Of a stretch of 64,000 nt of DNA, positions 34,237 to 44,269 are shown piece by piece (the first letter of the stretch is position 1; the number at the start of each line of letters is the position of its first letter). The stretch spans positions 62,001-126,000 of the forward strand of contig JABFRU010000011.1 in the NCBI GenBank assembly GCA_013140985.1, given 5' to 3'. The notes under the pieces were generated by a model that ran no database searches, was not told where the DNA came from, and saw nothing but the letters and a program-made list of their open reading frames with translations. This stretch comes from Chitinophagaceae bacterium (GTDB taxonomy: Bacteria > Bacteroidota > Bacteroidia > Chitinophagales > Chitinophagaceae). The position numbers and the translations under genes are program-made.

Positions 34237-35976
34237 TCATTTACCAAATCTGTAAAGCAATCCTGTGCGGACATTGCTTTCGAGATAGCTTGCATTATTA
34301 GGTGTTATTTCATTGCCGTATTTAAATTGGTTGGTACATACAAAAACATTCCATGTCACCCGATCAGAGATTTTCCAATCATCACTGAATGTGAAAATGA
34401 TATTATTGTTGCCCTTAAAACTATTGGTCTTTGAATAGTTGTATTGCAATTGTGCCCGCAGGTTCATTTTCTTTTTGGCCGCCTGCATGGAAGCTCCTGC
34501 GCTAACAGTAAATAATGTCAATTTAAACCCGGGTACTGAATTATAGAAATACATAGCTGTAAAGTCAGGAGATATATTTCCTTTTAAAAATGTAGGTACA
34601 TAGGTAAGCAGGCCCGTGTGTGTATTGTTAGATGTAGTAAGGCCTGTCAGCACATCTCTTTCTTCATACTTGCTGTAATTATAATTCAGGCTGAGCAAGT
34701 GGATCACTTTATCATTACCCCATGTGTAGGATGGATTGATACCAAGATCATTGCTTACATTTTTTATTCCATAAGGATTAATACCTCCGGGTGCCTGGAA
34801 TCCAAAATTGTTAAAGCTGATATTCAGATTCCAGTGATCATTGAACTGTGTGAACCAGTTCAGGTTGCCAATAAATTGTTTAGCCCTGAGTGTTGTATTG
34901 CTCACATTGTTCACCCGTTGACCAATACTTGCTACCACATTCATTTTGTGGCCGCCATTTTTATCTTTCACCGCATTGAATCTTGTATTCAATGTATAAT
35001 CAAATCTGTCGGGCAATAAAAAAGGATAGCCCGGTGTTTGAAATCCCGCACCCAGGTATTTAAGCTTTATACCAATATCAACGTTCTGCGTCTTTCTTCC
35101 TGCACCAAAGTCAGCGGCATAATCCTTTACGGTAGATGTATGTCCGTCAATAAAAGGTTTGAATGATGGCTTGCTGCTATCCTGCGGAAGCAATAGATTT
35201 TTTGTATAAATAGATTGTGCTGCTTCTCCATTCACATACCATCCGCCTTTTATCATTGCCTTTCCGGATACACTCATCGTAAATCCTTCCTGGGGATTGA
35301 TCCCAACTGGCGGCGTGTTGACAGATGTTGTATCATCTTTTGCTTTTACAAAATTAACCGCCGCTTCATATTTGCCTTCTTTTGCCACACCCAGCGAAGA
35401 CATCCAGTTCCATCGCTGATACGAACCGGTAGTTGCCGGCGGGCCTGTAAAAAAGTTTATGCCTTGTTGTGATACCCCGGTAAAAAATTTGATCATGAAT
35501 ATTCCCGGGCGAAGATCAACACCTCCGCCAAACACGCCAATATCGCCGGTGCTAAGCGCTGAATAATTCAAGTATTGTGTTCCTAATTGAAGCTCTGCCC
35601 ACTTATATTTTGGATTTAATCCAAAACTATTCATCGGGTTGGTGATGAACTGGCCAAAGCTTTGTTTGCTTATTCCGCTATAAGGTCCCGCATAATTTGT
35701 CGGCTTCATTGCAAAATTGAAATTGAAAGGCAGCGAGAAATTTTTTCCAAACTTCATGTTCGGGGAAAAATTAAACCGTACCTGGTTCCAGGGTTTGCGG
35801 GGCATAAATCCTGTCCAGCCGCCGGGTTTGCGATGCAATCCATAATATTCATAACTCACTCCCATAGTACCGCTGATACTGAGTTTTCCTTTTGCAGAAT
35901 CTTCTTGTGCATCGGCAACATTAAAGCAGCCAATGAATAGCAGAAAGATGATCGGTGGTTTTATTAGCTTTCTCAT
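34237..35976 (-). CDS. Outer-membrane beta-barrel protein
   Basis: A 579-residue exported protein with a signal peptide ending in VADAQ and alternating aromatic/polar strands throughout (VRFNFSPNMKFGKNFSLPFNFNFAM, LLSLNYNYSKYEE, LRAQLQYNYSKTN). It finishes with a C-terminal strand SNVRTGLLYRFGK, typical of barrels. It starts 3 bases after the 1842-residue PKD gene, so it is very likely made with it. It could be the channel, anchor or assembly platform for the secreted proteins of the cluster. It is not a PorP/SprF-type protein by its motifs. Confidence 0.75.
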   Translation of the reverse strand: MRKLIKPPIIFLLFIGCFNVADAQEDSAKGKLSISGTMGVSYEYYGLHRKPGGWTGFMPRKPWNQVRFNFSPNMKFGKNFSLPFNFNFAMKPTNYAGPYSGISKQSFGQFITNPMNSFGLNPKYKWAELQLGTQYLNYSALSTGDIGVFGGGVDLRPGIFMIKFFTGVSQQGINFFTGPPATTGSYQRWNWMSSLGVAKEGKYEAAVNFVKAKDDTTSVNTPPVGINPQEGFTMSVSGKAMIKGGWYVNGEAAQSIYTKNLLLPQDSSKPSFKPFIDGHTSTVKDYAADFGAGRKTQNVDIGIKLKYLGAGFQTPGYPFLLPDRFDYTLNTRFNAVKDKNGGHKMNVVASIGQRVNNVSNTTLRAKQFIGNLNWFTQFNDHWNLNISFNNFGFQAPGGINPYGIKNVSNDLGINPSYTWGNDKVIHLLSLNYNYSKYEERDVLTGLTTSNNTHTGLLTYVPTFLKGNISPDFTAMYFYNSVPGFKLTLFTVSAGASMQAAKKKMNLRAQLQYNYSKTNSFKGNNNIIFTFSDDWKISDRVTWNVFVCTNQFKYGNEITPNNASYLESNVRTGLLYRFGK

Positions 35977-35979
35977 GTG

Positions 35980-38900
35980 TTAGAATGGCTTCTTGCTTTT
36001 TATTACAAATTCGAAACAGGCGATCACTTCACATTCCTTGCAATGCTCATCCCGGAAAGTGAACTTCACACAGATCCTTCCTTTGAACTCACAACAATCA
36101 ATAGCTGGTGGCGGCGGCAACAGGAAGTTCATAGCTATCGGTGAATTATTATTAAGAATAAATGTACTGCCATTGCTCCATACTATTTCTCTCGGATTCT
36201 TATATACTCCCGGTCCTGTTGGATTGAATGGATGAACTGTTGAATTAAACATAGTGATCTTAGGCTGTGCCGCCGGTATGCCAATACTGTTTGCTGATAA
36301 AACACTGGCCCATGTGTAGGGAAGGTTCACACACTTCATACATTCCTTATTATAATTATCAGTAATTGTATAACTCAGTACTTCGGCCCTTACTTCTGTC
36401 AACGGCACTCCTGCCAGCCCATTGATCACAAAATTTTCGCTGATCACTGTGGCATTGTATTGCTGGTTAAAGTTAGAAGTGATCTTTGTTGTATCAACCT
36501 TGATAGCATAAGGACAACAACTGGTATCCTTCGGACATTCTGTTCTGAACCTTACAACACAGCTATCACATTTTGCCGTGCCGCACCAACCGTATAATGT
36601 AACAGTATAAATTCCTGTTTGATTCGGAATGAATGTCAGCGGTGCATTACCAGAGATCGGTGACCCGCTTGGCATCTGCAATGTATAAGTAACATTGGCC
36701 GGGCAATTGTTGGGATCAGGACAAATATAAGTGGCCTGCACTGTTACCGGTTGATTGCATTTTACCGTATAATCCTTCTTACACTCAAATGGTTTACTTT
36801 GATTTTGCGTTGTATATGCTTTAGTTCCCCACTTGCTTCCTTTGCAATCACAGGCAGCCGGTTCGCAGTTTACGGTAAGGTCAATGACGCAACTATCGCA
36901 GATCTTATTTCCGCACCATCCATATAGTGTAAGTGTATAAACCCCGTTTTGTGAGAATGTATAACTGAACGCAACATTACCCGCTATTGGCGATCCGCTT
37001 GGCGGTTGTAGTGAATAAGTAACTTTCGGGGGACAATTCGCAGTATCCTTGCAGATATAGGATGCATTGAAAGTATAAGTCTGGTTGCATTTCAATACAT
37101 AGTTGTTCTTGCAGTTTAATTTTAAAGGTCCGCTGCCGCCGCCAGGGTTTCCAATATTTGCTTTCGCTTTGCCGGGAATGTTTTCTCCTTCTGTTAAAAT
37201 AATATCGCCCCAGCTGCTTTCATCACAATTACAGGTGTCACAGGAAGGAACAACAATTGAATAAGTAGCGCTGGTGTCTTTACAGCCTGTTATCGGATCA
37301 GTAACTACAATATGATAGGTTCCTGTTGCTGCAGGGCTATAGGTTGGGTTGGGTCCATTACTTCCAACCGCACTTCCATTTAAATACCATTGAATAGTAT
37401 AGTTCGATGCAAATTGCCCGATCAATGGTTTGGGTGCATAGATGGTGAAATTACCGGTAGAGTCACGACAGGTACATGGAATACTATCGCAATAATGAGG
37501 GAACAGGTCTGTCGGCGGCCTTGGATTGATCTTAATGCTCTTACTACTGGTACATCCGGTTACAGGATGAGTATAAGTGGCTGTATAAACTCCTGCAGAG
37601 AAAACAGTGATACTTGTTGTAGCCGCACCAGTATTCCATGTTATATTATTTGCGTAATTAGTAACAGCTAATGTGATCGGTACTCCTTCGCAAAGGCTGG
37701 CCGGTGCTGCAATGACAGGTTGTGCCGGAATGGGATTCACTGTTATCGTTAACGAGCAAGTATCAGAGCAACCATACTCATTGGTAAGTATAAGATTGAA
37801 TATGGTTGTAACGCCAACCGACGTCATATACATTTGCCCTGATGCCAATTGCGAACCGTAATTGCCATTCGCATACCAGTCGGAAGTATATCCCGGTAAA
37901 TGATTAGGACTGCTCAGCATTACATTACCCGGTCCGCATAATTTGGATGAAGGTGATGCGGCAATTAATGCTTTAGGTTTTGTAACCGCTTTTACTTCTA
38001 CTTTATTGCTTGTGCACTTACAGAAACCGGGGCCGGGGCCGGTGATCACTACACGATAGAAACCAACAACCGTAGTTGAATACGTTATCGTATTGTTTGT
38101 TCCCGGTGCTGCAACCCAGTTACCCGGAGATGATTCATACTCCCACAAATAAGTGGCGCCGGCAATATTGGGTGCTGTTAATGTAGCAGAACCACCCGGA
38201 CAGATATATCCTGGCAATATTGTGCAGGGTCCTATGCCGGGTTGTACATTGATGCTATCAGTAGCAGTGCAGGTATTTCCCAATCCATCAACAATGGTTA
38301 ATGTAACAGTGAATGGCCCTGATGAATTATAAATATGTGTGCTTGATGGAGTATAGGCAGTAAACCCATCGCCAAAATTCCATGTATAGCTTGTTATGGT
38401 AAAAGATGGTGAACCGGAAATACTGAATGTTGTTGGCACGCCTGTACAAACAGGAGATGGAACAACACTTATTGCCAATGGTACATAGTTGACGGTATGT
38501 GTTGCTGTGCTGGTACAGGTTACCTGTCCGTCATTGTAAGTGATCGTTAACGTAATTGTATAAGTACCGGCGTTGGCATAACAATTCGGTCCGGGATTTT
38601 GTGCTGTTGATGTATTACCATCACCAAAATTCCATAGGTAGCTTATATAAGATGGATTGGCGATAACTGTTGATGTGTTGGTCACATTCAAACATCCGTT
38701 ACAACCTAATGTATATAAGAATGCTGCCTGTATCGGAACAGTAACTGTTGTTGCGGTGCAATTACCGGTACAACTTGTCGGATTAGGTGAAGGAGGCCCT
38801 ACACAGAATGTAACGCAATAAACTCCTGCACTATTATATACATGTGTGACCGGCACGCCAGATGCACCAGTTGCTGTATTACCATCACCAAAATTCCAGG

Positions 38901-41508
38901 TGATAGTAGCACCAGTTGGGTTTGGCGTAGTGCCGGTGAAAGTATAACTGTTGCAGCTGTTCCTGACCACACTGGTGATCTGCGGAGTGTTTACATCCGG
39001 GCAACAAACTTTCTTCACATTAAATTGAAGATATTTTGTACAGTTACCATAGGTCACTATCACATAATAATTACCATGTGATGGTGTTGTATAGGTTGAA
39101 TTGGTAGCTCCGCCAATAAGTGAGCCCGAAGGATGTGTTCCGGTGTACCATTGATAAGTAAATGTTCCGGCAATTGGTTTTACTACTGTTACTCCAAGCA
39201 CTTCATTCGTTGCTGTTCCGTTACAGGTACCCACACCGCAGGTAACTGGTATGATCGCAAATGGATCTTCAACAATATAAGTTGCCACATCACTACAACC
39301 ACCTTTTGTAACAGTAACAGTATAAGTACCCGGTGTAGTAATATTATTGATGTTTGTCGGAGACCAGGTGATTGTTGCTCCGCCTGGCGCCCCGTTTACT
39401 GATAATGACACTCCTCCCGGAGAACAAATATCAATTCCTGATGCCACTATTGAAACATTGAACTTGGGCCAAACCTGTACACCTGTCAATGGTGTTGCAT
39501 TGCCACATGCTGTTGACGCATTGATAGTAGCAGGCCACGGACCTGTACCCGGAGTACCGTGCCATAGTACAGTAATATTGCTTGTTCCTTGTCCGGATAT
39601 GATCGTTCCCTGGCTGGCGGGAGAGATGCTCCATGTAATCGTTTCTCCCGGTGGCAAAGTGCCGCCTGTTAATGTATAGGTTCCGTTTCCATCCACACAT
39701 ACATTCATCGTGCCGGTTATGTTTCCAACTGTTGCAAGATTTACATTGAGTGTGGCAGGTGCTGATGGACATGATGGGAAACCATTGGCTTGCAGCACAA
39801 CAGATATCGTTCCCGGCACTGTTGCCCAAATAATATTGGCTGAATTACCTGTTGTTGTTGCAAGATTACCCGGTTGAAATGATCCGGATCCTCCTGTGAT
39901 CGACCACAAATAATGGTAACCGCTTGGTGCACTCGTACTCATTGTATAAGTGTACTGCGAACCGATACAAACTGTGATCGGGCCGTTGATAACTCCCGGT
40001 GTTAATGTAGGTAATACAGTGATCTTTATTTGCTGTGGATTTGCAATACCGCTGTTGCAATAAGTATTGGCCGTTTCAATTACCTGTACAGTATATGTTC
40101 CCGGAATTGTAAATATTGGGTTGAAGGTTGGTCCCGTGAATGTCAGTGGGCTTGCGCCGGTATTCACTGGTAATATGCTCCAGTTAAATGTTCCTGCTGC
40201 CGGAAATACGGAAAGGTTTGCTCCGGGAGGCCCTGTACAAACCGTCTGATCATAATAAGCCGTCCATTTATCTGATGGATTAATAGTGAGAGAACCACTG
40301 CTGCTGCAACAGATATGTTTGTTATCAAGATTAACGGTCAATTGATAAGTGCCCGGAGGCGCTGCTGACCAATTTATCCATACTGTATTATTATCGGGAT
40401 AGGTATTAATTAAATTATCATGATTGGTTGCGTTGGTAATATTGTTCAGCGTCCAGGTATAAAATGTTCCGGGTAACACTGGTAAAGTATAAGACGTTGT
40501 TGAAGTATTGCATGGACTTGTGTTACCAATAATAACAGGGTTCGTTGGAATGATCGGAACAGGAACAGATGCGATACATCCGCCGGGGCATTGCGCCTGT
40601 ATCTGACCTTGTGGAGTACCATTACCCCAAACAATAGTGATCGTATTCGCTGTTGATGCGATCATGGTTCCGCCCACAACAGGAAGCCATGTTACACTCG
40701 GGCAACCCACTGCTGTATATTTCACCGTATCACCCGGGCAGACCGTACTGATACAATCGATCTTCAATACTCCCGGTACAATAGTTACTTGCTTAGTTAT
40801 CGTATCTGCACAACATGTTTTGATCATTGTGCTTGAATCAGGAGGATTGCCGCCACTGCTGCTTACAGTGATAAAGCTGTAAGTGATCAGCGTAACCGTA
40901 TAGGTTCCAGGTGAATTATACTGATGCGTAACAGGAGTATTTCCTGAAACAGTAGCATAATTATTACTTCCGGAAGGAATATCTCCAAAATTCCAGGAAT
41001 ACATAAAGCTGCCGGAGTATGTTGTCGTTCCGGTAAATGTTATCGTAGAACCGGCGCAAACATTATTCGGTGTAAATGTAAAACCGGCAATGGGTTTGTC
41101 TTTCACTGTTACTTTAAGACAAGAGGTAAACACATTGCCCGATGGATCCGTTGCAGTAAGCGTCAATGTAAATATTCCTGTTTGCGGCCATGTGATGCTT
41201 ATACCCGGACTTGTATTGTTGGGATTGATCGTTACCGGCGCAGGCCCGGTCGCTGTCCAGTTGTAAGTCCATCCTCCTCCTGTTATGGAAGAAGCGTAGT
41301 TATAAGATACACCAAGGCATACAGCGACCTCCTTGCATTCTTTTCCATTGGAAATGCCGGCCTGGTCATGCGGATCTCTCTCATAACAGTCGTTGCCTTT
41401 GTATAAGATCTCTACCTGGTTACAGGTTTGTGCGGATAGTTTGTTATTCGTCGCAGTGAATAGTGCTGCAACGAAAAGCGTTATCGCTAAGATGATAGTC
41501 TTTTTCAT
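35980..41508 (-). CDS. Giant secreted PKD-repeat protein with Cys-rich C-terminal region
   Basis: An 1842-residue exported protein (signal sequence ending in NNKLSAQ). It is built of Ig/PKD-like domains; clear PKD cores are YSWNFGDIPSG, ITWNFGDGNTATG, YLWNFGDGNTSTA and YTWNFGDGFTAY. Near the C-terminus two tandem Cys-rich units share CNQ, LYGWCGxxxCDSCV and a downstream Cys. The final about 200 residues (KECMKCVN, CCEFKGRICVKFTF, HCKECEVIACFEF) resemble the end of the 905-residue neighbour. No canonical T9SS sorting domain is seen. Six bases separate it from the gene upstream and three from the barrel gene downstream. It is probably a large surface or extracellular structural protein. Confidence 0.82.
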   Translation of the reverse strand: MKKTIILAITLFVAALFTATNNKLSAQTCNQVEILYKGNDCYERDPHDQAGISNGKECKEVAVCLGVSYNYASSITGGGWTYNWTATGPAPVTINPNNTSPGISITWPQTGIFTLTLTATDPSGNVFTSCLKVTVKDKPIAGFTFTPNNVCAGSTITFTGTTTYSGSFMYSWNFGDIPSGSNNYATVSGNTPVTHQYNSPGTYTVTLITYSFITVSSSGGNPPDSSTMIKTCCADTITKQVTIVPGVLKIDCISTVCPGDTVKYTAVGCPSVTWLPVVGGTMIASTANTITIVWGNGTPQGQIQAQCPGGCIASVPVPIIPTNPVIIGNTSPCNTSTTSYTLPVLPGTFYTWTLNNITNATNHDNLINTYPDNNTVWINWSAAPPGTYQLTVNLDNKHICCSSSGSLTINPSDKWTAYYDQTVCTGPPGANLSVFPAAGTFNWSILPVNTGASPLTFTGPTFNPIFTIPGTYTVQVIETANTYCNSGIANPQQIKITVLPTLTPGVINGPITVCIGSQYTYTMSTSAPSGYHYLWSITGGSGSFQPGNLATTTGNSANIIWATVPGTISVVLQANGFPSCPSAPATLNVNLATVGNITGTMNVCVDGNGTYTLTGGTLPPGETITWSISPASQGTIISGQGTSNITVLWHGTPGTGPWPATINASTACGNATPLTGVQVWPKFNVSIVASGIDICSPGGVSLSVNGAPGGATITWSPTNINNITTPGTYTVTVTKGGCSDVATYIVEDPFAIIPVTCGVGTCNGTATNEVLGVTVVKPIAGTFTYQWYTGTHPSGSLIGGATNSTYTTPSHGNYYVIVTYGNCTKYLQFNVKKVCCPDVNTPQITSVVRNSCNSYTFTGTTPNPTGATITWNFGDGNTATGASGVPVTHVYNSAGVYCVTFCVGPPSPNPTSCTGNCTATTVTVPIQAAFLYTLGCNGCLNVTNTSTVIANPSYISYLWNFGDGNTSTAQNPGPNCYANAGTYTITLTITYNDGQVTCTSTATHTVNYVPLAISVVPSPVCTGVPTTFSISGSPSFTITSYTWNFGDGFTAYTPSSTHIYNSSGPFTVTLTIVDGLGNTCTATDSINVQPGIGPCTILPGYICPGGSATLTAPNIAGATYLWEYESSPGNWVAAPGTNNTITYSTTVVGFYRVVITGPGPGFCKCTSNKVEVKAVTKPKALIAASPSSKLCGPGNVMLSSPNHLPGYTSDWYANGNYGSQLASGQMYMTSVGVTTIFNLILTNEYGCSDTCSLTITVNPIPAQPVIAAPASLCEGVPITLAVTNYANNITWNTGAATTSITVFSAGVYTATYTHPVTGCTSSKSIKINPRPPTDLFPHYCDSIPCTCRDSTGNFTIYAPKPLIGQFASNYTIQWYLNGSAVGSNGPNPTYSPAATGTYHIVVTDPITGCKDTSATYSIVVPSCDTCNCDESSWGDIILTEGENIPGKAKANIGNPGGGSGPLKLNCKNNYVLKCNQTYTFNASYICKDTANCPPKVTYSLQPPSGSPIAGNVAFSYTFSQNGVYTLTLYGWCGNKICDSCVIDLTVNCEPAACDCKGSKWGTKAYTTQNQSKPFECKKDYTVKCNQPVTVQATYICPDPNNCPANVTYTLQMPSGSPISGNAPLTFIPNQTGIYTVTLYGWCGTAKCDSCVVRFRTECPKDTSCCPYAIKVDTTKITSNFNQQYNATVISENFVINGLAGVPLTEVRAEVLSYTITDNYNKECMKCVNLPYTWASVLSANSIGIPAAQPKITMFNSTVHPFNPTGPGVYKNPREIVWSNGSTFILNNNSPIAMNFLLPPPPAIDCCEFKGRICVKFTFRDEHCKECEVIACFEFVIKSKKPF

Positions 41509-41514
41509 TGCAGT

Positions 41515-44232
41515 TTAATTTGATTTGTCTTTAGTTGGGTTATCTGTACCGCTTCCGGTATCTGTTCCTCCACCGCCTGTTGGAAGGCAGCCGGTCTTTT
41601 TCTTCTGGTAGCAAACTACTTTGCTGCAGACCGTACAGTCGGTGAATTCAATTTTGTACCGTATGCACCATCGGAACAAAGTGCTGCAACATGGCATAAG
41701 TGGTGTGGTGATGCCAATACTGAGGCTTGATTGCGGTCCGTTCCATTGCTGGCTGTTGGTACCATTCAAAAAATGTCCATACAGTGTTGCGTCTTTGTCG
41801 CAGGGAATGCACTGGTCATTCTCAGGTATCATTTCAAAATACACCAGTTCTGCTGTGATGGTCTTGATCGTTTTCGGCGGCGTAGTTGTAACAGTTATCG
41901 ATTGATTGAATGAAATGCCGCTGTTGGTAACAGATATCTGTCCCGGCGCTGGTGTCTTCAGTATAAAATTCTTTTCGTCACATGCGTCGCAGCGGCAATG
42001 CAATGTATCCGCTTCCACTTCTGTTTCCGTGATCGCATTGTCAACAGGATCTTCTGCTGCTACCCATATGCGGATGATCTTCGCTGTATCAATACAATTT
42101 ACCTGGCCAGTAAAGATCTGTGAGCCATTGCCCGGGATATTCACAGGAGGCAGAGGTGTAAGTGGTGATGGGATGATATTCGCTGTTACCCCGTTTATCT
42201 TATCGATCTTGATTTGAGTGATCTTGACAGGAGTGGCGAGGTTATTTTTTATTTTAAGATAGATATTTTGTTTGCCATCCTTACAGCATTCAACATTGAA
42301 ACTGTCAATTTGTATATCAATATCATTATTGGCAATTTTAAATACGGCTGGTTCGCTGGTACAGGTGCTGCGCCCTGATGCATCCATCATTTCAACAGCC
42401 CAGATAAAATCGCAGAGATAAGGTGGTTTGCAGGGACCCGTTAAAAAACTGCTTATAGTTACTTCATTTGCATTTCTTACTTCTCTTGTAACAATAGGAT
42501 TGTTTGTCTTCATCGCCTGTGTACCATTCTGTCCCTGCATCAGTTGCCATACCTTTAACCTGTAAGCAGGAGCTTCTCCCGCTGTTGATGCTTTTGTCCA
42601 TTTGAATGTTATTCCTTGTTTAGCATCTGCTAAGCGAAATTCTTTTTTGTCTTCCGGTAATGCATTGGCCGGGCATTTTGCCGGCTCTTCTTCTGTTATT
42701 TTAAATGTTGTCGGCTCGCTACTACAAGTAACAGCGCCTGATGCATCCATCATGTCAACAGCCCAGATAAAATCGCAGAGGTAAGGTGGTCTGCAGGGGC
42801 CTGTGTAAATTCCACTGACTGTTGCTTCTGAAATATCAACTACATCTTTTGTTACAATTGGGTTGTTGGTACGCATCGCTGCTGTTCCATTCTGTCCCTG
42901 CATCAATTGCCATACTTTCAAGCGGTAGGTTACCGGTTCCCGGGGCTTGGGTACCAATGCTGTCCAACGGAATTTTATTGATTTATCTATTTGTAATTCT
43001 TTAGGGTTGTATTGTGCTCTGTTCTCAGGCATTGTATTCGCCGGACACTTGGATGTTTCTCCTGTTATTTTAAATGTTGTCGGCTCGCTGCTACAAGTAA
43101 CAGCGCCTGATGCATCCATCATATCAACAACCCAGATAAAATCACAGAGATATGGCGGTCTGCAGGGACCGGTGTAAATACTGTTGATGCTTATTTCATT
43201 TACATTTCTTGCTTCTCTTGTAACGATAGGATTGTTTGTTCTCATCGCCTGTGTTCCATTCTGGCCTTGCATCAGTTGCCATACTCTTAGCCGGTATGTT
43301 GCAGCTTGTCCTGCTGTAGCGGTGTTTGTCCATTTGAAGGTTATCGCTTTGGCATCTGCCGGAAGAATTTCTTTTTTGTCTTGCGGCAATGTATTGGCCG
43401 GGCATTTCGAATTCTCTTCTGTTATGCCAAATGTATATGGCTCACTTGTCCCGTTATTATTCCCCATGGGTTTACCGGCACGGTTCAACGCTTGCACATT
43501 CCAGATAAAATCGCAGAGATAGGGCGGTCTGCACGGGCCTGTCAATATACTACTGACTGTCGCCTGCGTAAGATTATCAACATCTTTTTGTATCAATGGG
43601 GTATTTGTTCTCATGGCCTGTGTTCCTGTTTGTCCCTGCATCAGTTGCCATACTCTTAAGCGATAAGTAACGGGTTCTCTTGGTTTGGGAACTAATGGTG
43701 TCCAGCGAAACGTAACAGGGCCTTCCAATTGTGCCGGGCTAAATTTCTTTTCGCTCTCGGGAGTGATCAATGTAGGCGGCGCATATTCAACATTCGCTGG
43801 TTCTACTTTAAAGTCTTTGCATACTTCACGGCTGATAGCGATCTTATCGAGATTGAAGAACTGTGCGCAGATAGTATATGTGCCTTCTTTCAGTTCATGA
43901 CAGTTGGTAAGCATGCCCACCAGGTCGGCCGTATTGAAAGTTCTTACATCAAAAGGATCGATCGGTCTTGCGGTGGCGACTGTGGTACCACAGATCATAG
44001 CGCTGCCGCTTCTTATTTGTAAGACCAACAAGGTTTCTTTTATTCTTGCACCGGGCACTTTTTGTGCCACCAGTATCAGTGCGGCGGGGGTAGAGACCCA
44101 GCTGTCAACGGTTCCCGGTAAAGTGTTCTTTACCGTGAATGTGGGGATATTGATCTGGTTGAGCTGGCCTGCCTGGCCATTTGCTAACAAACAAAATGGC
44201 AAACAAAGCAGCAGGAGTTTTAGTTTCTTCAT
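41515..44232 (-). CDS. Secreted protein with four tandem LMQGQ-type (FRWTP) modules and Cys-rich C-terminus
   Basis: A 905-residue exported protein (signal MKKLKLLLLCLPFCLLANGQ). After an N-terminal domain come four tandem units of about 119 residues (roughly 42330-43800). Each has FRWT or FKWT, TYRLRVWQLMQGQNGTQAM, NxPIVTREV/KDV, LTGPC[RK]PPYLCDFIW and SxEPxxFKI. The paired Cys in GPCxPPYLC could form a disulfide. Units 2-4 begin with a KCPANT/ALPE linker. The C-terminal third has a CARDB-like beta domain (NVECCKDGKQNIYLKIKNN) and a Cys-rich end (CIPCDK, MPCCSTLFRWCIRY, FTDCTVCSKVVCYQ), then a Gly/Thr tail. The module family is not one I can name with confidence. Confidence 0.82.
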   Translation of the reverse strand: MKKLKLLLLCLPFCLLANGQAGQLNQINIPTFTVKNTLPGTVDSWVSTPAALILVAQKVPGARIKETLLVLQIRSGSAMICGTTVATARPIDPFDVRTFNTADLVGMLTNCHELKEGTYTICAQFFNLDKIAISREVCKDFKVEPANVEYAPPTLITPESEKKFSPAQLEGPVTFRWTPLVPKPREPVTYRLRVWQLMQGQTGTQAMRTNTPLIQKDVDNLTQATVSSILTGPCRPPYLCDFIWNVQALNRAGKPMGNNNGTSEPYTFGITEENSKCPANTLPQDKKEILPADAKAITFKWTNTATAGQAATYRLRVWQLMQGQNGTQAMRTNNPIVTREARNVNEISINSIYTGPCRPPYLCDFIWVVDMMDASGAVTCSSEPTTFKITGETSKCPANTMPENRAQYNPKELQIDKSIKFRWTALVPKPREPVTYRLKVWQLMQGQNGTAAMRTNNPIVTKDVVDISEATVSGIYTGPCRPPYLCDFIWAVDMMDASGAVTCSSEPTTFKITEEEPAKCPANALPEDKKEFRLADAKQGITFKWTKASTAGEAPAYRLKVWQLMQGQNGTQAMKTNNPIVTREVRNANEVTISSFLTGPCKPPYLCDFIWAVEMMDASGRSTCTSEPAVFKIANNDIDIQIDSFNVECCKDGKQNIYLKIKNNLATPVKITQIKIDKINGVTANIIPSPLTPLPPVNIPGNGSQIFTGQVNCIDTAKIIRIWVAAEDPVDNAITETEVEADTLHCRCDACDEKNFILKTPAPGQISVTNSGISFNQSITVTTTPPKTIKTITAELVYFEMIPENDQCIPCDKDATLYGHFLNGTNSQQWNGPQSSLSIGITTPLMPCCSTLFRWCIRYKIEFTDCTVCSKVVCYQKKKTGCLPTGGGGTDTGSGTDNPTKDKSN

Positions 44233-44269
44233 AAAAGAGTTTTATCAGAAAAAAATCAAATCCTTTTTA

